From NCBI GenBank assembly GCA_021323455.1, contig JAJONN010000002.1:1-37467 (forward strand): a stretch of 37,467 nt of DNA, given 5' to 3'. Shown piece after piece: positions 8,757-17,754 of the stretch; position 1 is the first letter of the stretch; each line of letters starts with the position of its first letter. This DNA is from Alphaproteobacteria bacterium. Its GTDB lineage: Bacteria > Pseudomonadota > Alphaproteobacteria > Paracaedibacterales > VGCI01. The notes under the pieces were generated by a model, which searched no databases, was not told where the DNA came from, and saw nothing but the letters and a program-made list of their open reading frames with translations. Both the position numbers and the translations under genes were made by a program.

Positions 8757-11700
8757 TTAAACCCAGGCTGCACTTAATAATTCAGCTTGTTCCAGTACCA
8801 AGGTAGCCGCATTTTCCGCTTTATCAGGCGGATAGCCGTAGTCGCGCAAGGTTTTTTTAACGATCAATCGCAGCTCAGAACGCACGCTGTCGCGCACGTA
8901 CCAGTCTACCCTTATATTCTTGCGAAGTTTTTCTGTAAGCTCATGAGCAATTATTTTAAGGGTTTCATCTCCCAACTCCTTAACAGAGGCTTCATTATCT
9001 GCCAGAGCATCATAAAAGGCGAGTTCATCTTCATTAAGCCCTACGGATTCACCACGTTCAGCAGCTTCTTTAAATTGCTTTGCCATTTTACATAATTCTT
9101 CCATGACCTGGGCCGTTTCAATGGCACGGTTATGGTATTTCCGGATTGTGTTGGTCAATAACTCTGAAAACTTCTTTTCTTGAATGATATTTGTTGAAAA
9201 ACGGGTTTTAATCTCGTCTTCAAGGAGACGTTCCAAGAGATCAACCGCTAAATTTTTTTCGGGTAGGTTTTGGATTTTACTGAGAAATGTTTCATCAAGA
9301 CAATCGATGTAAGGTTTATCTAATCCAACGGCATCAAAAATATCAACAACCTTATCAGATACAACAGTAGAATTTATAATTTTCTGGATGGCAAGCTCGC
9401 GTTCTTCATGCGTTTGCCTTTTTGCGCTTATGTCGCGTTTGGTCAGGATGATTTTTACGTTTTGCATAAAAGCGACTTCTTCACGTACAGCTTTTGCTTC
9501 CTCTAATGTACAACACAAACTAAAAGCTTTTGAAAGAGCAAGTGTCGTGTCTGCAAAGCGTTTTTTCCCCTCTTCCATTCCCAAAATATGGTTCGCTGTT
9601 TTTGCAAGTAAGGTGGGGCTGTTGATAAGAAAGCCGCTATAATCAAAGCCGTGGAGCATCCCCCGCAAGATATCGAGCTTTTCCGTTAGGACAGCGTAAG
9701 CTTCGCGTAGATCAATAATCGGTTTGCCGCGCCCATGGCTTGCTGTGTAATCTCTGAAAGCCTTTTCCAAGCCGTTGCCAATACCAATATAATCGACGAC
9801 CAAACCGCCTGGTTTATTATTAAATACACGGTTTACGCGCGAAATAGCCTGCATAAGGTTATGGTCTTTCATAGGCTTATCAATATAAAGCGTGTGGGCG
9901 CAAGGCACATCAAAACCTGTTAACCACATATCCCGTACAATCACCAAACGCAAATCATCTCCCGGATCCTTGAAACGGTTCTCCAAATCCTTCCGTGTTT
10001 GTTGAGAGTAAATATGGGGCCGAAGCAATGGCTTATCGCTTGCAGAACCCGTCATAACAACCTTAATTGCCCCCTTCGCTGGGTCTTCACTGTGCCAACC
10101 GGGGCGCAAGGCAATAATTTCATCATAAAGATGGACACAAATATCCCGGCTCATACCCACGATCATCCCTTTGCCATATTGCTCTTTGCAACGTTTTTCA
10201 AAGTGGGCAACCAGGTCATGAGCGACTTGTTTGAGGCGTGATTGAGCGCCGACAATTTTTTCTAAGGTGATCCATCCGGGTTTAAGTTGAGCTTGCTCGC
10301 TGTTCTCTTCGTCTTCTGACAATTCATCAATATCTTGATCAAGCGTAAGCATTTCCTTTTTATCAAGGGACAATTTGGCAAGACGGGGTTCGTAGTAGAT
10401 AGGGACTGTTGCGCCATCATCTTTTGCTTGTTGGACATCATAGATATGGATGTAGTCCCCAAACACAGCACGGGTATCTCGGTCTTCCATGGCAACAGGC
10501 GTGCCGGTGAAGGCAACGAACGTGGCATTTGGCAACGCATCCCGTAAATGTTGCGCATAGCCTACGCTATATTTTTCTTGCCCGGCTTTGCCTTTGAGTT
10601 TTGCGGCAAAGCCATATTGCGTGCGATGGGCTTCATCAGCAATCACAATGACATTGCGACGGTTAGACAAAACAGGAAAACTATCTTCATCTTCTCCGGG
10701 CATAAACTTTTGGATGGTCGTAAACACCATGCCTCCTGATGCCCGGTTATTTAATTGAGCGCGTAAATCTTGCCGCGTTTCAGCTTGCAGGGGTTGATCC
10801 CGTAGCAACTCGTGAGAAAGGGAAAATACGCCAAATAACTGGCCATCCAGATCATTGCGGTCTGTAATAACAACAATCGTTGGGTTTTCCAGGGCTGGTT
10901 CCCGCATCATGCGCGCTGCAAAACAGGTCATGGTAATGCTCTTGCCGCTTCCTTGCGTGTGCCATACGACACCACCCTTTTTATTCCCGTCAGGGCGTGA
11001 GGCGATGATTACTTTTTGAAGAGCTGCCCGCACCGCATGGAATTGATGGTATCCTGCGATTTTTTTAACGAGCTTGCGATCATCTTCAAACAATATGAAA
11101 AACTGCAAATACTCCAATAAATAGGAGGGGGTGAATAGCCCACGGGTCAGTGTTTCGAGCTCACGAAATTCTCCCAAGGGGTCAAGGGTGTTGCCATCAA
11201 TGGTGCGCCAGCGCATAAATCGTTCCTTGTTAGCGGAAAGGGACCCCATGCGGGCATCGACGCCATCAGAAATAACCAGGATTCCATTGTATTGGAAAAT
11301 ATCAGGTATCTGTTCCTTGTAAGTTTGAATCTGTTGAAAGGCTTTCCAAATATCAGCGTTTTCACCCGTGGGGTTTTTTAGCTCAATAAAGACCAAGGGG
11401 AGCCCATTAATAAACAAAACGACATCAGCACGGCGCGTATACTTTTCTCCTTCAACGGAAAATTGATTCACAGCCAGCCAGTCATTTTCTGAAGGATTTT
11501 CAAAATCAATGAGGCGCACAAAATCACCGCGTGTTTCGTCGTCCTTCTGGTAGTCGACTTTAACCCCATGAACCAAAAAATGATGAAAGCGGCGGTTAGC
11601 GGATAATAAGTCGGGAGTATTTAAGTCAACGACTAGGTGGAGGGCATCTTCACATGCTGCTGAAGGGATATCGGGATTCAACCGCTCGATGGCTTTACGC

Positions 11701-11843
11701 AATCGATCAACCAATAAAACCTCTCGGTAATTGCTGCGTTCAGGCGTTTTGCCATCGTAAGCAATGTGGGGGCCATAAATAGGCGTGTAGCCAATTTCAG
11801 ACAGCCAGCCCAGCATTTCTTGTTCGAGGTGATTTTCGGTCAC
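8757..11843 (-). CDS. hsdR: Type I restriction enzyme, R (endonuclease/translocase) subunit
   Basis: Motor and nuclease subunit of a type I restriction-modification complex; it translocates unmodified DNA using ATP and cleaves it away from the target. Its 1028 residues are typical. The N-terminal PD-(D/E)xK nuclease shows D140 (RRADVVLFINGLP) and E154/K156 (FIELKNP). The SF2 motor follows with Walker A HTQGSGKS (295-302), DEAH (403-406), TGTP and the motif VI-like QAISRVNRVF; a helical C-terminal region binds the HsdM/S core. The start is GTG at 11843, preceded by AAGGAAC. It lies 36 bases after the Cap15 stop, so the CBASS pair separates it from hsdM-hsdS. It appears intact. Confidence 0.96.
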   Translation of the reverse strand: MTENHLEQEMLGWLSEIGYTPIYGPHIAYDGKTPERSNYREVLLVDRLRKAIERLNPDIPSAACEDALHLVVDLNTPDLLSANRRFHHFLVHGVKVDYQKDDETRGDFVRLIDFENPSENDWLAVNQFSVEGEKYTRRADVVLFINGLPLVFIELKNPTGENADIWKAFQQIQTYKEQIPDIFQYNGILVISDGVDARMGSLSANKERFMRWRTIDGNTLDPLGEFRELETLTRGLFTPSYLLEYLQFFILFEDDRKLVKKIAGYHQFHAVRAALQKVIIASRPDGNKKGGVVWHTQGSGKSITMTCFAARMMREPALENPTIVVITDRNDLDGQLFGVFSLSHELLRDQPLQAETRQDLRAQLNNRASGGMVFTTIQKFMPGEDEDSFPVLSNRRNVIVIADEAHRTQYGFAAKLKGKAGQEKYSVGYAQHLRDALPNATFVAFTGTPVAMEDRDTRAVFGDYIHIYDVQQAKDDGATVPIYYEPRLAKLSLDKKEMLTLDQDIDELSEDEENSEQAQLKPGWITLEKIVGAQSRLKQVAHDLVAHFEKRCKEQYGKGMIVGMSRDICVHLYDEIIALRPGWHSEDPAKGAIKVVMTGSASDKPLLRPHIYSQQTRKDLENRFKDPGDDLRLVIVRDMWLTGFDVPCAHTLYIDKPMKDHNLMQAISRVNRVFNNKPGGLVVDYIGIGNGLEKAFRDYTASHGRGKPIIDLREAYAVLTEKLDILRGMLHGFDYSGFLINSPTLLAKTANHILGMEEGKKRFADTTLALSKAFSLCCTLEEAKAVREEVAFMQNVKIILTKRDISAKRQTHEERELAIQKIINSTVVSDKVVDIFDAVGLDKPYIDCLDETFLSKIQNLPEKNLAVDLLERLLEDEIKTRFSTNIIQEKKFSELLTNTIRKYHNRAIETAQVMEELCKMAKQFKEAAERGESVGLNEDELAFYDALADNEASVKELGDETLKIIAHELTEKLRKNIRVDWYVRDSVRSELRLIVKKTLRDYGYPPDKAENAATLVLEQAELLSAAWV

Positions 11844-11879
11844 TGTTGGTTCCTTATGTGCAGGTTTGCGTTAGAACAC

Positions 11880-12539
11880 TTAAGCTGTTGATTGGTCTTC
11901 CGAAAATATATCAAGGGCAGATTTATAATTTGTAGCATACTTATGTTTACGCTCAAGAAACTCCATATTTCCCTGAGACCAGCGGTCAGTCCAATAGTCT
12001 CCCTTGAGTTGATGTGCAGTGTTTACTTTACTAGCTTTTAGCTCTGCTGATCCCCGATGGCGTTGACTTCTATCTCTGAACGAACGATCTGGTGTGTTAT
12101 CATAATTATACGAAAGTTCCCAAGATCCAGTTTCTGTTGGAGATATATTAGCACTTAATGAATAGGATTCAGACTCTACACTAAAAATACAAATTCTTAT
12201 CGAAAGAAATGTTTGCTTAATTACTAAAAAAACTGGCTGAACAGTGTCTTTTCCATCTATTTTAGTATCGGGATTTATCCATCTATATTTGAGATCACCT
12301 TTCCAAGTACCATTCAAATTCGGGAGACCTGTTATAAATTCTGGCATCCATTTCCATAGCCATTTATTAAAAATGAACACCAAGCCAGTTGTAAGGGTTG
12401 TTGTATAGCTGGCTATCTTAAGTACGCTTTCGATTAAAGTATCAGCATGTATATAAGGACACAATGCGAGACTTGTTGAAATTATTGCAGCTAAGTGTAT
12501 GAGCCATTTTGCATTGTTCGGGTAAATTCCTTTTACCAA
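11880..12539 (-). CDS. cap15: Cap15-type CBASS effector (two-TM, beta-barrel; S-2TM-beta)
   Basis: Predicted membrane effector of a CBASS antiphage system: in this family a C-terminal beta-barrel senses the cyclic nucleotide and the protein then disrupts the inner membrane, aborting infection. Two N-terminal hydrophobic segments (WLIHLAAIISTSLALCPYI and SYTTTLTTGLVFIFNKWLW) are followed by a beta-rich domain: NLNGTWKGDLKY, FLVIKQTFLSIRI, SWELSYNYDNTP, HRGSAEL and LKGDYWTDRWSQGNMEF, a pattern typical of Cap15. I favour the TTG at 12539, which sits in TTGGTAA over the CD-NTase stop with AGGGAAGG about 10 bases upstream, giving 219 residues. The ATG at 12596 would give 238 residues, overlap its neighbour by 64 bases and put a Cys-rich extension before the first membrane helix. 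Adjacency to a CD-NTase supports the call. Confidence 0.82.
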   Translation of the reverse strand: MVKGIYPNNAKWLIHLAAIISTSLALCPYIHADTLIESVLKIASYTTTLTTGLVFIFNKWLWKWMPEFITGLPNLNGTWKGDLKYRWINPDTKIDGKDTVQPVFLVIKQTFLSIRICIFSVESESYSLSANISPTETGSWELSYNYDNTPDRSFRDRSQRHRGSAELKASKVNTAHQLKGDYWTDRWSQGNMEFLERKHKYATNYKSALDIFSEDQSTA

Positions 12540-13453
12540 AGTTGTAATTCCTTCCCTGCATAATAAATATAATTCTTTGCATCTTGTACAGACCATGGTT
12601 GTTTGGGTGAAAAAAGATACTTCATTCGATTGACTTCACACATTTTTTCGATTTCTTGGTTGTTTTGCACTCTGCTTGCTACATTGTGAAGAACAGCTTT
12701 GCAGCCATCAAGAAGAGTTGGAGTATTAAAACAAGCATCGGTTGCGTTCCATACAAGGCATTCAATAAGGAAAGAAGGCGTCTCAGCCACAACAGCATAA
12801 CCGGAATTTCTAATATTCTCTCTCAAAGATTTAAGAATGCGGACGACTTTTTTAAATCGAAAAGATGTTGCCTTATTTTTTTCAATACCAAACCTGTAGT
12901 GATGATCTGGCCAATTCGTAATAATTTTTCCATCTCCCGAAATAAATCTTGTTCCGATATTAACAGAGTTAGACGATAGAAATTGTTGGAAAACAAAACA
13001 TGGCACTGCATCTGCACTAACGCGTCCTGAATTTTTTAGTATTTTTAGAGACTTATTCCCAGTTTGCATTTCTTGGCCAAATTCTGCTTGTAACGAGCGG
13101 ATAACATCGGCCTTGAAAGATTCATACCTATATGTTGCAGGGAGAAGATTAAAAGCAGGTTCTGAAATCAATGATATTTGGGTGTGCTCATAGAAGAATG
13201 AACCTGTATAACAAATAGCTATATCAACATCGCTGTCTTGAGAAACATTAGTTCCATTTTTATAGGATCCTTGAGCAAATATGGAAATTTGCGCCAATTT
13301 ATCAGAATCAAATACTCTTGATTTTTCTATTGCATTTTTAATCATTCGCTCGGCTCGTTCGCAACGTGATATTTCGCTTTCCCCAATAGGTTCAGCATAT
13401 TTCTTACACATATCCTCAAGGGCAGATTGTGCCAATAAAGATAATGCGCTCAT
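12533..13453 (-). CDS. CBASS CD-NTase (cyclic oligonucleotide synthase)
   Basis: cGAS/DncV-like nucleotidyltransferase of a CBASS system, which makes a cyclic di- or oligonucleotide alarm signal on phage infection. The 306 residues show the NTase core: QGSYKNGTN (residues 61-69) with DSDVDI carrying metal-binding D75 and D77, and a third likely acidic residue D148 in SADAVPCF. A helical C-terminal OAS-like half follows. The ATG at 13453 overlaps the hsdS stop (ATGA) and has GGAGG just upstream; the 3' end overlaps the effector start. The pair is A+T-richer than hsdM or hsdR. No Cap2/Cap3 ubiquitin-like accessory genes are present, so this is the minimal type I layout. I cannot fix the CdnA-H clade or the nucleotide product by eye. 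Confidence 0.88.
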   Translation of the reverse strand: MSALSLLAQSALEDMCKKYAEPIGESEISRCERAERMIKNAIEKSRVFDSDKLAQISIFAQGSYKNGTNVSQDSDVDIAICYTGSFFYEHTQISLISEPAFNLLPATYRYESFKADVIRSLQAEFGQEMQTGNKSLKILKNSGRVSADAVPCFVFQQFLSSNSVNIGTRFISGDGKIITNWPDHHYRFGIEKNKATSFRFKKVVRILKSLRENIRNSGYAVVAETPSFLIECLVWNATDACFNTPTLLDGCKAVLHNVASRVQNNQEIEKMCEVNRMKYLFSPKQPWSVQDAKNYIYYAGKELQLW

Positions 13454-14727
13454 ACCACCACCTCCAAGGGTTTTTCGGCATCATGGATACGAATTTCACC
13501 TGAGATAAGTTTAGGAAGGAGTGAGTCTCTAATCTTAGAAAGTATACGTATTTGTTCCTCATTTATTTGAATACGCCCATCTAATGGCATAACCAATTTA
13601 TCGAACGCTTGCATTACAGGTGCCGGTGAGGCTATTATAGGTAATCCTTGAAAGTCTTTTTTGTTAATTGACCCGAAAACGGTGCCACCACTTTCAAAGA
13701 TTTTAAAATGAAAGCCAAGGTTTTGTATCGAGTACAGAGCGAAGCTTTTGTAACCATCAGAATGCCGGACTCCAGCGACTCCTCGACCCAGACAACATTT
13801 TTCTAATGCAACGTTTACATCACCAACTGGAGCGCGGACACTAACTAAGATATCATCTTTCTCAGCTAATCGGACAGGAGAGCAGCAGTAAATTCGTTTG
13901 GATGGAAAGCGGAAACCAAAGTCAGTTCTGCCTTGATAAAATGGTAAGCCCACACCGTTCTCATTATATGTTTCGCCAGGTGGAGACTGCCCCATTGTGA
14001 GGATAAATGATTGATCAACTGTTGAAAACTTCCACCCTTTTGGGATTAAGCCCATCTCAGCCTCTTCAAAGCTGTCAGGAAAAAGCGCTGCTGTTTCTGC
14101 ATTCATTCCTTCCGGTTGGCGGCCTTCTGATTTTGCCCGCACGGGGTCGAAATCGACAAACCAGGATTTGAATAGTGCTTGGGCTATGGTTTCGAGAGTG
14201 GTATTTATTTCCCGTAGATTTTCGATGCGGTCATCAAATAAAGACAGAAAATCAGCAATTGTTATTTGCGTTTTGAGATTAGGAACGGGAAAAACAAGGC
14301 TCCGTAAAACTTCTAAGTTAATATTCTCTTGAACACTTCCATAAGCTCTGCTTTTGATATCTCCTCGAAATGAACGGAACATATATTCAATAAAACGAAC
14401 ATCAGATTTGCCAGTATAGGGTAAAAAACCAACAACACTATCAGGGAAACACGCTGGAAAAGTTAACAACGCTGTTTCTGCGATATTAGCAGCAATCGTA
14501 ATACAAAGCGTTCCTTCAGGCCACAATTTGCTTTGCGCTAGTCCAGCTTCTGAATATGTTTGTCTATAGCTAATGATACGTCCGCCAGAAGCTGTTATGT
14601 CACCTGTTTGTATGAATGGGTAAGAACCGCCATACAAATGCGTTGCATCGCGTGGTCGGTGCTTTGATTTTCCTCTATCAAATGTTCCGAGGTCAGAGAG
14701 TTTTGTCTGTACCCACTCAGAACTCAT
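13450..14727 (-). CDS. hsdS: Type I restriction-modification specificity subunit
   Basis: Target-recognition subunit that directs HsdM and HsdR to a bipartite DNA sequence. The 425 residues have the usual two-fold layout: TRD1 (about 1-155), central conserved helical region (LSLFDDRIENLREINTTLE through QALFKSWFVDFDPVRAK), TRD2 (about 232-375) and a C-terminal conserved helix (MPLDGRIQINEEQIRIL then RDSLLPKLISGEI). The recognition sequence cannot be deduced. The ATG at 14727 lies within the end of hsdM (11-base overlap) behind GGGGAGG. Its stop overlaps the CD-NTase start, so the defense genes are translationally coupled. It appears complete, with no inverted hsdS copy nearby to suggest shuffling. 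Confidence 0.94.
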   Translation of the reverse strand: MSSEWVQTKLSDLGTFDRGKSKHRPRDATHLYGGSYPFIQTGDITASGGRIISYRQTYSEAGLAQSKLWPEGTLCITIAANIAETALLTFPACFPDSVVGFLPYTGKSDVRFIEYMFRSFRGDIKSRAYGSVQENINLEVLRSLVFPVPNLKTQITIADFLSLFDDRIENLREINTTLETIAQALFKSWFVDFDPVRAKSEGRQPEGMNAETAALFPDSFEEAEMGLIPKGWKFSTVDQSFILTMGQSPPGETYNENGVGLPFYQGRTDFGFRFPSKRIYCCSPVRLAEKDDILVSVRAPVGDVNVALEKCCLGRGVAGVRHSDGYKSFALYSIQNLGFHFKIFESGGTVFGSINKKDFQGLPIIASPAPVMQAFDKLVMPLDGRIQINEEQIRILSKIRDSLLPKLISGEIRIHDAEKPLEVVV

Positions 14728-16273
14728 ACCCCAGCCTCCCCAATTTCTCCCGAATCAGGGCATCCAGCTCTGCGCCTTTTGCCATCTGCTCACCAAGTTT
14801 TGTGGTGAGCTGCTGCATCTTTACAGCAAAAGCTTCCTCATCGTCCTCCACGGCTTCTGAGCCAACATATCGGCCAGGGGTGAGGACATGCCCATGTTGG
14901 GCAATTTCAGCCAAGGGGACACTGCGGCAAAACCCGGCAATATCCGCGTAGGCTCCCTTAGTTGCGTTATCTCCGCGCCAGGTGTGGACAGTATCGGCAA
15001 TTTTCTGGATATCGGCTTCTGAAAATTCAATCTGCACGCGGCTAACCATAGTCCCCAGCTTACGGGCATCAATAAAAAGAACTTCCCCTTTGCGCGTCCT
15101 TTTTTGTTTGGCAAGGAACCACAGACAAGCGGGAATTTGCGTATTGAAAAATAACTGGCCGGGTAAAGCGACCATACATTCCACCACGTCGGCTTCGATC
15201 ATGTTTTTACGAATATCCCCTTCGCTGTTTTGGCTGGAGCTCATGGAGCCGTTCGCTAAAACAATGCCTGCCCGTCCATGGGAGTTAAGATGATATAAGA
15301 TATGCTGCAACCACGCGTAGTTCGCATTCCCTTGGGGAGGGGTTCCATAGACCCAGCGTGGATCCTTTTCAAGGCTGCCGTGCCACCAATCAGAGATATT
15401 GAAAGGGGGATTGGCTAACACGAAATCAGCCCGTAACTCAGGATGCTGGTTCTTTGTGAAGGTATCAGCCGGTTCTTTGCCAAGGTTAAAGTCCATACCG
15501 CGGATGGCAAGGTTCATGGCTGCCAAACGCCATGTGGTTGGGTTGGATTCTTGTCCGTAAATAGAGACATCCCCCAATTTTCCACCATGGGCTTCGATAA
15601 ATTTTTCAGACTGCACAAACATACCACTTGACCCACAACAAGGGTCATAGACTTTACCCTGATGAGGCGCTAAAACGGCAACCAATGTTCCCACAATGCT
15701 CACAGGAGTATAAAATTGGCCGCCTTTCTTCCCTTCAGCGCTTGCAAATTGGCCGAGGAAATATTCGTAAACCTGCCCCAATAAATCTTTTGCATGTTGA
15801 CCGGAAACGCCAAAGCCGATAGAGGAAATCAAGTCAACCAACTCCCCTAACTTGCCGTCTGGTAGCTGTACGCGGGCATACCGTTTATCAAGGATGCCTT
15901 TGAGTTTGGGATTTTCTGTCTCGATCATAGCTAAAGCATGATCAATAAGCTTTCCAATATCAGCCTGTTTTGCGCGTGCCCGTAGGCTTTCCCAACGCGC
16001 GGCTTCTGGAACCCAAAAGACGTTTTTTGCCGTATAATAATCGCGGTCTTCTAACGCGTGGGCGAGGGTTTCGGCATTCGCATTGGGGATATAATCCTCA
16101 TCATTTGGATCAGCAAAGCAGCGGGTCAGTTCATCACGGCGTATTTGAAAGGCGTCTGAAATATACTTCAAGAAGATCAAGCCAAGGACAATGTGTTTGT
16201 ATTCCGCAGCATCCATGTTGGCGCGAAGCTTGTCGGCTGATGCCCAGAGGGCCTTCTTAATATCTGCTCGCAT
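14717..16273 (-). CDS. hsdM: Type I restriction-modification DNA methyltransferase (N6-adenine)
   Basis: Modification subunit that with HsdS methylates adenine at the recognition site, using S-adenosylmethionine and protecting host DNA. The 518 residues carry an N-terminal helical HsdM_N domain (about 5-150), the SAM-binding motif I VYDPCCGSSGMF (208-219) and catalytic NPPF (288-291) in VLANPPFNISDWW. It is first in the defense operon. The 144-base gap to the upstream same-strand hemF holds a TATAAT at about 16292-16297 and GAAGGAC before the ATG at 16273, so it likely has its own promoter. It appears intact. Confidence 0.96.
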   Translation of the reverse strand: MRADIKKALWASADKLRANMDAAEYKHIVLGLIFLKYISDAFQIRRDELTRCFADPNDEDYIPNANAETLAHALEDRDYYTAKNVFWVPEAARWESLRARAKQADIGKLIDHALAMIETENPKLKGILDKRYARVQLPDGKLGELVDLISSIGFGVSGQHAKDLLGQVYEYFLGQFASAEGKKGGQFYTPVSIVGTLVAVLAPHQGKVYDPCCGSSGMFVQSEKFIEAHGGKLGDVSIYGQESNPTTWRLAAMNLAIRGMDFNLGKEPADTFTKNQHPELRADFVLANPPFNISDWWHGSLEKDPRWVYGTPPQGNANYAWLQHILYHLNSHGRAGIVLANGSMSSSQNSEGDIRKNMIEADVVECMVALPGQLFFNTQIPACLWFLAKQKRTRKGEVLFIDARKLGTMVSRVQIEFSEADIQKIADTVHTWRGDNATKGAYADIAGFCRSVPLAEIAQHGHVLTPGRYVGSEAVEDDEEAFAVKMQQLTTKLGEQMAKGAELDALIREKLGRLGYEF

Positions 16274-16417
16274 CGAAATTTCTTGTCCTTCATTATATAT
16301 TTGGGGTTAACCCTTTGCGTTTTTTGTTCAGCAGCATCTTTAAATGTTATAACCAATGATAATGAATGATCAATGCAAGTTTCAAGGGTGAAACCCCCGC
16401 TGAATCTTTGCGTAAAC

Positions 16418-17278
16418 CTACGCCCAGCTTGCCAAGGGAGGCAGGGACATAAGGATGGCATCCACATTTCCGCCGGTGTTAAGGCCAAATCGCGTGCCAC
16501 GGTCGTAGAGGAGGTTGAATTCAACATACCGAGCGCGTTTGAGCAACTGTTTTTGTTTCTCCTCTTCTGTCCAGGGTTTTTTCATGTGGCGGCGGACTAA
16601 ATTGGGATAGATGGTCAAGAAAGCTTCGCCAACGTCCCGGGTGAAGGCAAAGTCCTTCTCAAAGCCCTCTAACGTATCGCCACTGGTCAGGTTATCGTAA
16701 AAAATACCGCCAATGCCGCGGGGTTCTTGACGATGCGGCAGGTAAAAGTACTCATCGCACCACGCCTTGAAACGGGGATAATACGTCGGGTCATGCGTAT
16801 CGCAAGCGGTACGAAAAGCTTGATGAAAGTCAGCTGTGTCTTGTTCAAATTCAAAGGTTGGGGTCAGGTCAACCCCTCCGCCAAACCAGCATTGTGAGGT
16901 TACGATATGGCGCGTGTTCATGTGGACGGCGGGTACAAAAGGATTCAGGGGATGGATCACTAAGGAAATGCCACTGGCCCAAAAGCGAGGATCTTCCGCC
17001 GCGCCGGGGATTTCTTTGGCGAATTGTGGGGGAAACTCCCCGTAAACGGTCGATACGTTGACACCCGCTTTTTCAAAAACACGGCCTTTCATCAGCGCCA
17101 TGGTCCCTCCGCCACCGTCGGGGGCTGAGGCGTCTTTCCGCTTCCAGGTTTTACGGCAGAAACGCCCAGGGGCTAGCTCATCAACTTCCTCTTCCAAACA
17201 CTCAAGGGCCGCGCAAATCCGCTCTTGTAAATGAGAAAACCACGTGCTTAACTGCGTTTTTTGATTAGGTGTCGTCAT
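16418..17278 (-). CDS. hemF: Oxygen-dependent coproporphyrinogen III oxidase
   Basis: Cytoplasmic enzyme that decarboxylates coproporphyrinogen III to protoporphyrinogen IX using O2, late in haem synthesis. The 286 residues match family length. Signature segments are DGGGGTMALMKG, SGISLVIHPLNPFVPAVHMN with the conserved His and Asn, QCWFGGGVDLTP, and the C-terminal RYVEFNLLYDRGTRFGL followed by SLPP. The ATG at 17278 overlaps the 3' end of trmL by 14 bases, so it is the tail of the lptF-lptG-lptD-trmL-hemF run. Presence of the aerobic form implies oxygen-using metabolism. Confidence 0.96.
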   Translation of the reverse strand: MTTPNQKTQLSTWFSHLQERICAALECLEEEVDELAPGRFCRKTWKRKDASAPDGGGGTMALMKGRVFEKAGVNVSTVYGEFPPQFAKEIPGAAEDPRFWASGISLVIHPLNPFVPAVHMNTRHIVTSQCWFGGGVDLTPTFEFEQDTADFHQAFRTACDTHDPTYYPRFKAWCDEYFYLPHRQEPRGIGGIFYDNLTSGDTLEGFEKDFAFTRDVGEAFLTIYPNLVRRHMKKPWTEEEKQKQLLKRARYVEFNLLYDRGTRFGLNTGGNVDAILMSLPPLASWA

Positions 17279-17744
17279 CGGATATTCTTCCCCTTGCCAG
17301 GTTCAGCTGCCGTAATGCTTCCCCCGCAACCATGGCGGCGGCCAAGGAAACGTTTAGGGAACGACATCCGGGAGCCATGGGAATGAGGAGACGCTCTGGA
17401 ATGCTCTGGAAAACATCTTCAGGAACACCAGAGCTTTCTTGCCCCATCATTAAGATATCTTTCTCTTGAAATGAAAAATGGGTATACGGGATGTCGGCTT
17501 TTGCATCCAGCAGAATGAGCCGGTGCGGTTCATTTGCTGCCCAGGCATGAAAGGCTTCCCAGCTCGTGTGGTGACGAACGGCAGCCCTCTCCGCATAGTC
17601 CATACCAGCCCGCCGTAAGTGGCGGTCATTCCAGACAAACCCGCAAGGATGGATGATATCAAGCTGGATGTCTAGGCAAGCACACAGGCGCATGAGGGTT
17701 CCCGTGTTCTGGGGAATCTCTGGCTGGTAAAGGGCAAGGCGCAT
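17265..17744 (-). CDS. trmL: tRNA (cytidine/uridine-2'-O)-methyltransferase TrmL
   Basis: SPOUT-class enzyme that 2'-O-methylates the wobble nucleotide (position 34) of tRNA-Leu isoacceptors in E. coli. The ATG at 17744 gives 159 residues, the usual TrmL size, beginning MRLALYQPEIPQNTGTLMRL; the 48-codon extension upstream overlaps lptD and is not needed. The knot region shows MMGQESSGVPE, IPMAPGCRSLNVSLAAAMV and a preceding HPCGF. Ten bases separate it from the lptD stop, and its end overlaps hemF. Confidence 0.92.
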   Translation of the reverse strand: MRLALYQPEIPQNTGTLMRLCACLDIQLDIIHPCGFVWNDRHLRRAGMDYAERAAVRHHTSWEAFHAWAANEPHRLILLDAKADIPYTHFSFQEKDILMMGQESSGVPEDVFQSIPERLLIPMAPGCRSLNVSLAAAMVAGEALRQLNLARGRISDDDT

Positions 17745-17754
17745 CCTGGATGAC

